A stretch of 12,107 nucleotides of DNA from UBA9715 sp045614225 (GTDB lineage: Bacteria > Actinomycetota > Coriobacteriia > Coriobacteriales > Eggerthellaceae). Positions 11,836 to 12,107 of the stretch are shown here, piece by piece (the stretch's first letter is position 1; every line of letters begins with the position of its first letter). Under the pieces are notes generated by a model that saw only the letters and a list, made by a program, of their open reading frames with translations, was not told the DNA's origin and searched no databases. The translations under genes and the position numbers were made by a program. Location: assembly GCA_045614225.1 (NCBI GenBank), contig JAZLCO010000018.1:1-12107 (forward strand), written 5' to 3'.

Positions 11836-12107
11836 ATGGAGTACAAGAAGCTGTTCGAGCCGCTCGAGATCAACGGGTGCGTTTTGCCCAACCGCCTTGC
11901 GGTCACCGCCGTGGTGGTGAGCCTGTGCACCGAGGAGGGCTACGCAACTGAACGCTACGTGAAGTATCACGAGGAAAAGGCCAAGGGCGGGTTCGGCTTG
12001 ATCATCACCGAGGATTACATCGTGAATCGCCATGCCGGAGGTTACCTGCATGTTGCCGGCCTGTACGATGATGCGCAGATCGAGGGCCACAAGCAGATGA
12101 CCGATGC
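11836..12107 (+). CDS. Old Yellow Enzyme-family flavin oxidoreductase, 5' part
   Basis: The first 90 residues are present; the gene continues past the window. MEYKKLFEPLEINGCVLPNR is the standard opening of OYE / 2,4-dienoyl-CoA reductase-like FMN proteins, followed by the first barrel strand (LAVTAVVVSLCTEEGYATER) and the next strand-helix unit (HEEKAKGGFGLIITEDYIV). Such enzymes reduce activated C=C bonds in enones, cinnamates or dienoyl-CoA, often with an additional 4Fe-4S cluster and FAD domain at the C-terminus in anaerobes; whether this one has those cannot be seen. AAGGAGAAAGGGGAG precedes the ATG. It is probably the third gene of the operon beginning at 9599. Confidence 0.88.
   Translation, partial: MEYKKLFEPLEINGCVLPNRLAVTAVVVSLCTEEGYATERYVKYHEEKAKGGFGLIITEDYIVNRHAGGYLHVAGLYDDAQIEGHKQMTD

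Noticed and set aside
1..12107. tRNA, rRNA, CRISPR array, insertion-sequence transposase
   Set aside because: Looked for on both strands by eye; none was recognised. The only repeats are the short palindromes and motifs listed.

Overview
This window of about 12 kb is GC-rich. Its gene content (a Mo-enzyme of the DMSO reductase superfamily, major facilitator (MFS) transporters, URO-D-type methyltransferase-like proteins, flavin oxidoreductases, a LysR regulator) most resembles an anaerobic gut actinobacterium of the Coriobacteriia/Eggerthellaceae. That placement is an inference from gene content and style; no rRNA or marker gene is present.

The left part (1-1941) is a small stress or redox block. 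A glutaredoxin-like gene (59-298, -) is divergent from a MarR-type regulator with a very histidine-rich insert (515-1111, +). Their shared intergenic region holds two ATAAG-N4-CTTAT dyads exactly 42 bp apart. One fills the spacer of a near-consensus promoter for the MarR gene; the other covers a possible -10 for the glutaredoxin gene. A flavodoxin-fold NAD(P)H:quinone/azo oxidoreductase follows (1357-1941, +). Related short palindromes built around GGGAC-N-GTCCC lie at both ends of the glutaredoxin/MarR pair (15-45 and 1121-1153), and a third, larger imperfect palindrome lies at 1208-1263.

The centre (1997-9286) is a probable aromatic-metabolism locus. On the minus strand are a URO-D/MtaA-like protein (2978-3952) and a LysR regulator (1997-2908). 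Divergent from them is a plus-strand operon: a 61-residue orphan protein (4217-4402), a protein resembling the pyrogallol-phloroglucinol transhydroxylase large subunit (Mo-bis-MGD, 874 aa from a TTG start), its three-cluster iron-sulfur small subunit (268 aa), and an MFS transporter (438 aa). A perfect 13-bp-arm hairpin separates the enzyme genes from the transporter. The lengths and the cofactor pattern match the Pelobacter acidigallici transhydroxylase well. The enzyme is probably cytoplasmic, because neither subunit has a twin-arginine or Sec signal.

The right part (9599-12107) is a second plus-strand operon: another MFS transporter (412 aa from a GTG start), a second URO-D/MtaA-like paralogue whose start overlaps the transporter's end by 14 nt, and the beginning of an Old Yellow Enzyme-family flavin oxidoreductase that runs off the window. 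The regions upstream of both plus-strand operons share a 26-nt motif (4047-4072 and 9451-9476, 21 of 26 identical), which suggests one regulator, perhaps the LysR protein, controls both.

Taken together, the central and right parts look like a co-regulated uptake and conversion system for phenolic compounds: two transporters, a transhydroxylase/dehydroxylase, two methyltransferase-like proteins and a flavin reductase. The substrate cannot be read from the sequence. The novel parts are the 61-aa protein, the twin URO-D proteins without a corrinoid partner in view, and the shared promoter motif.
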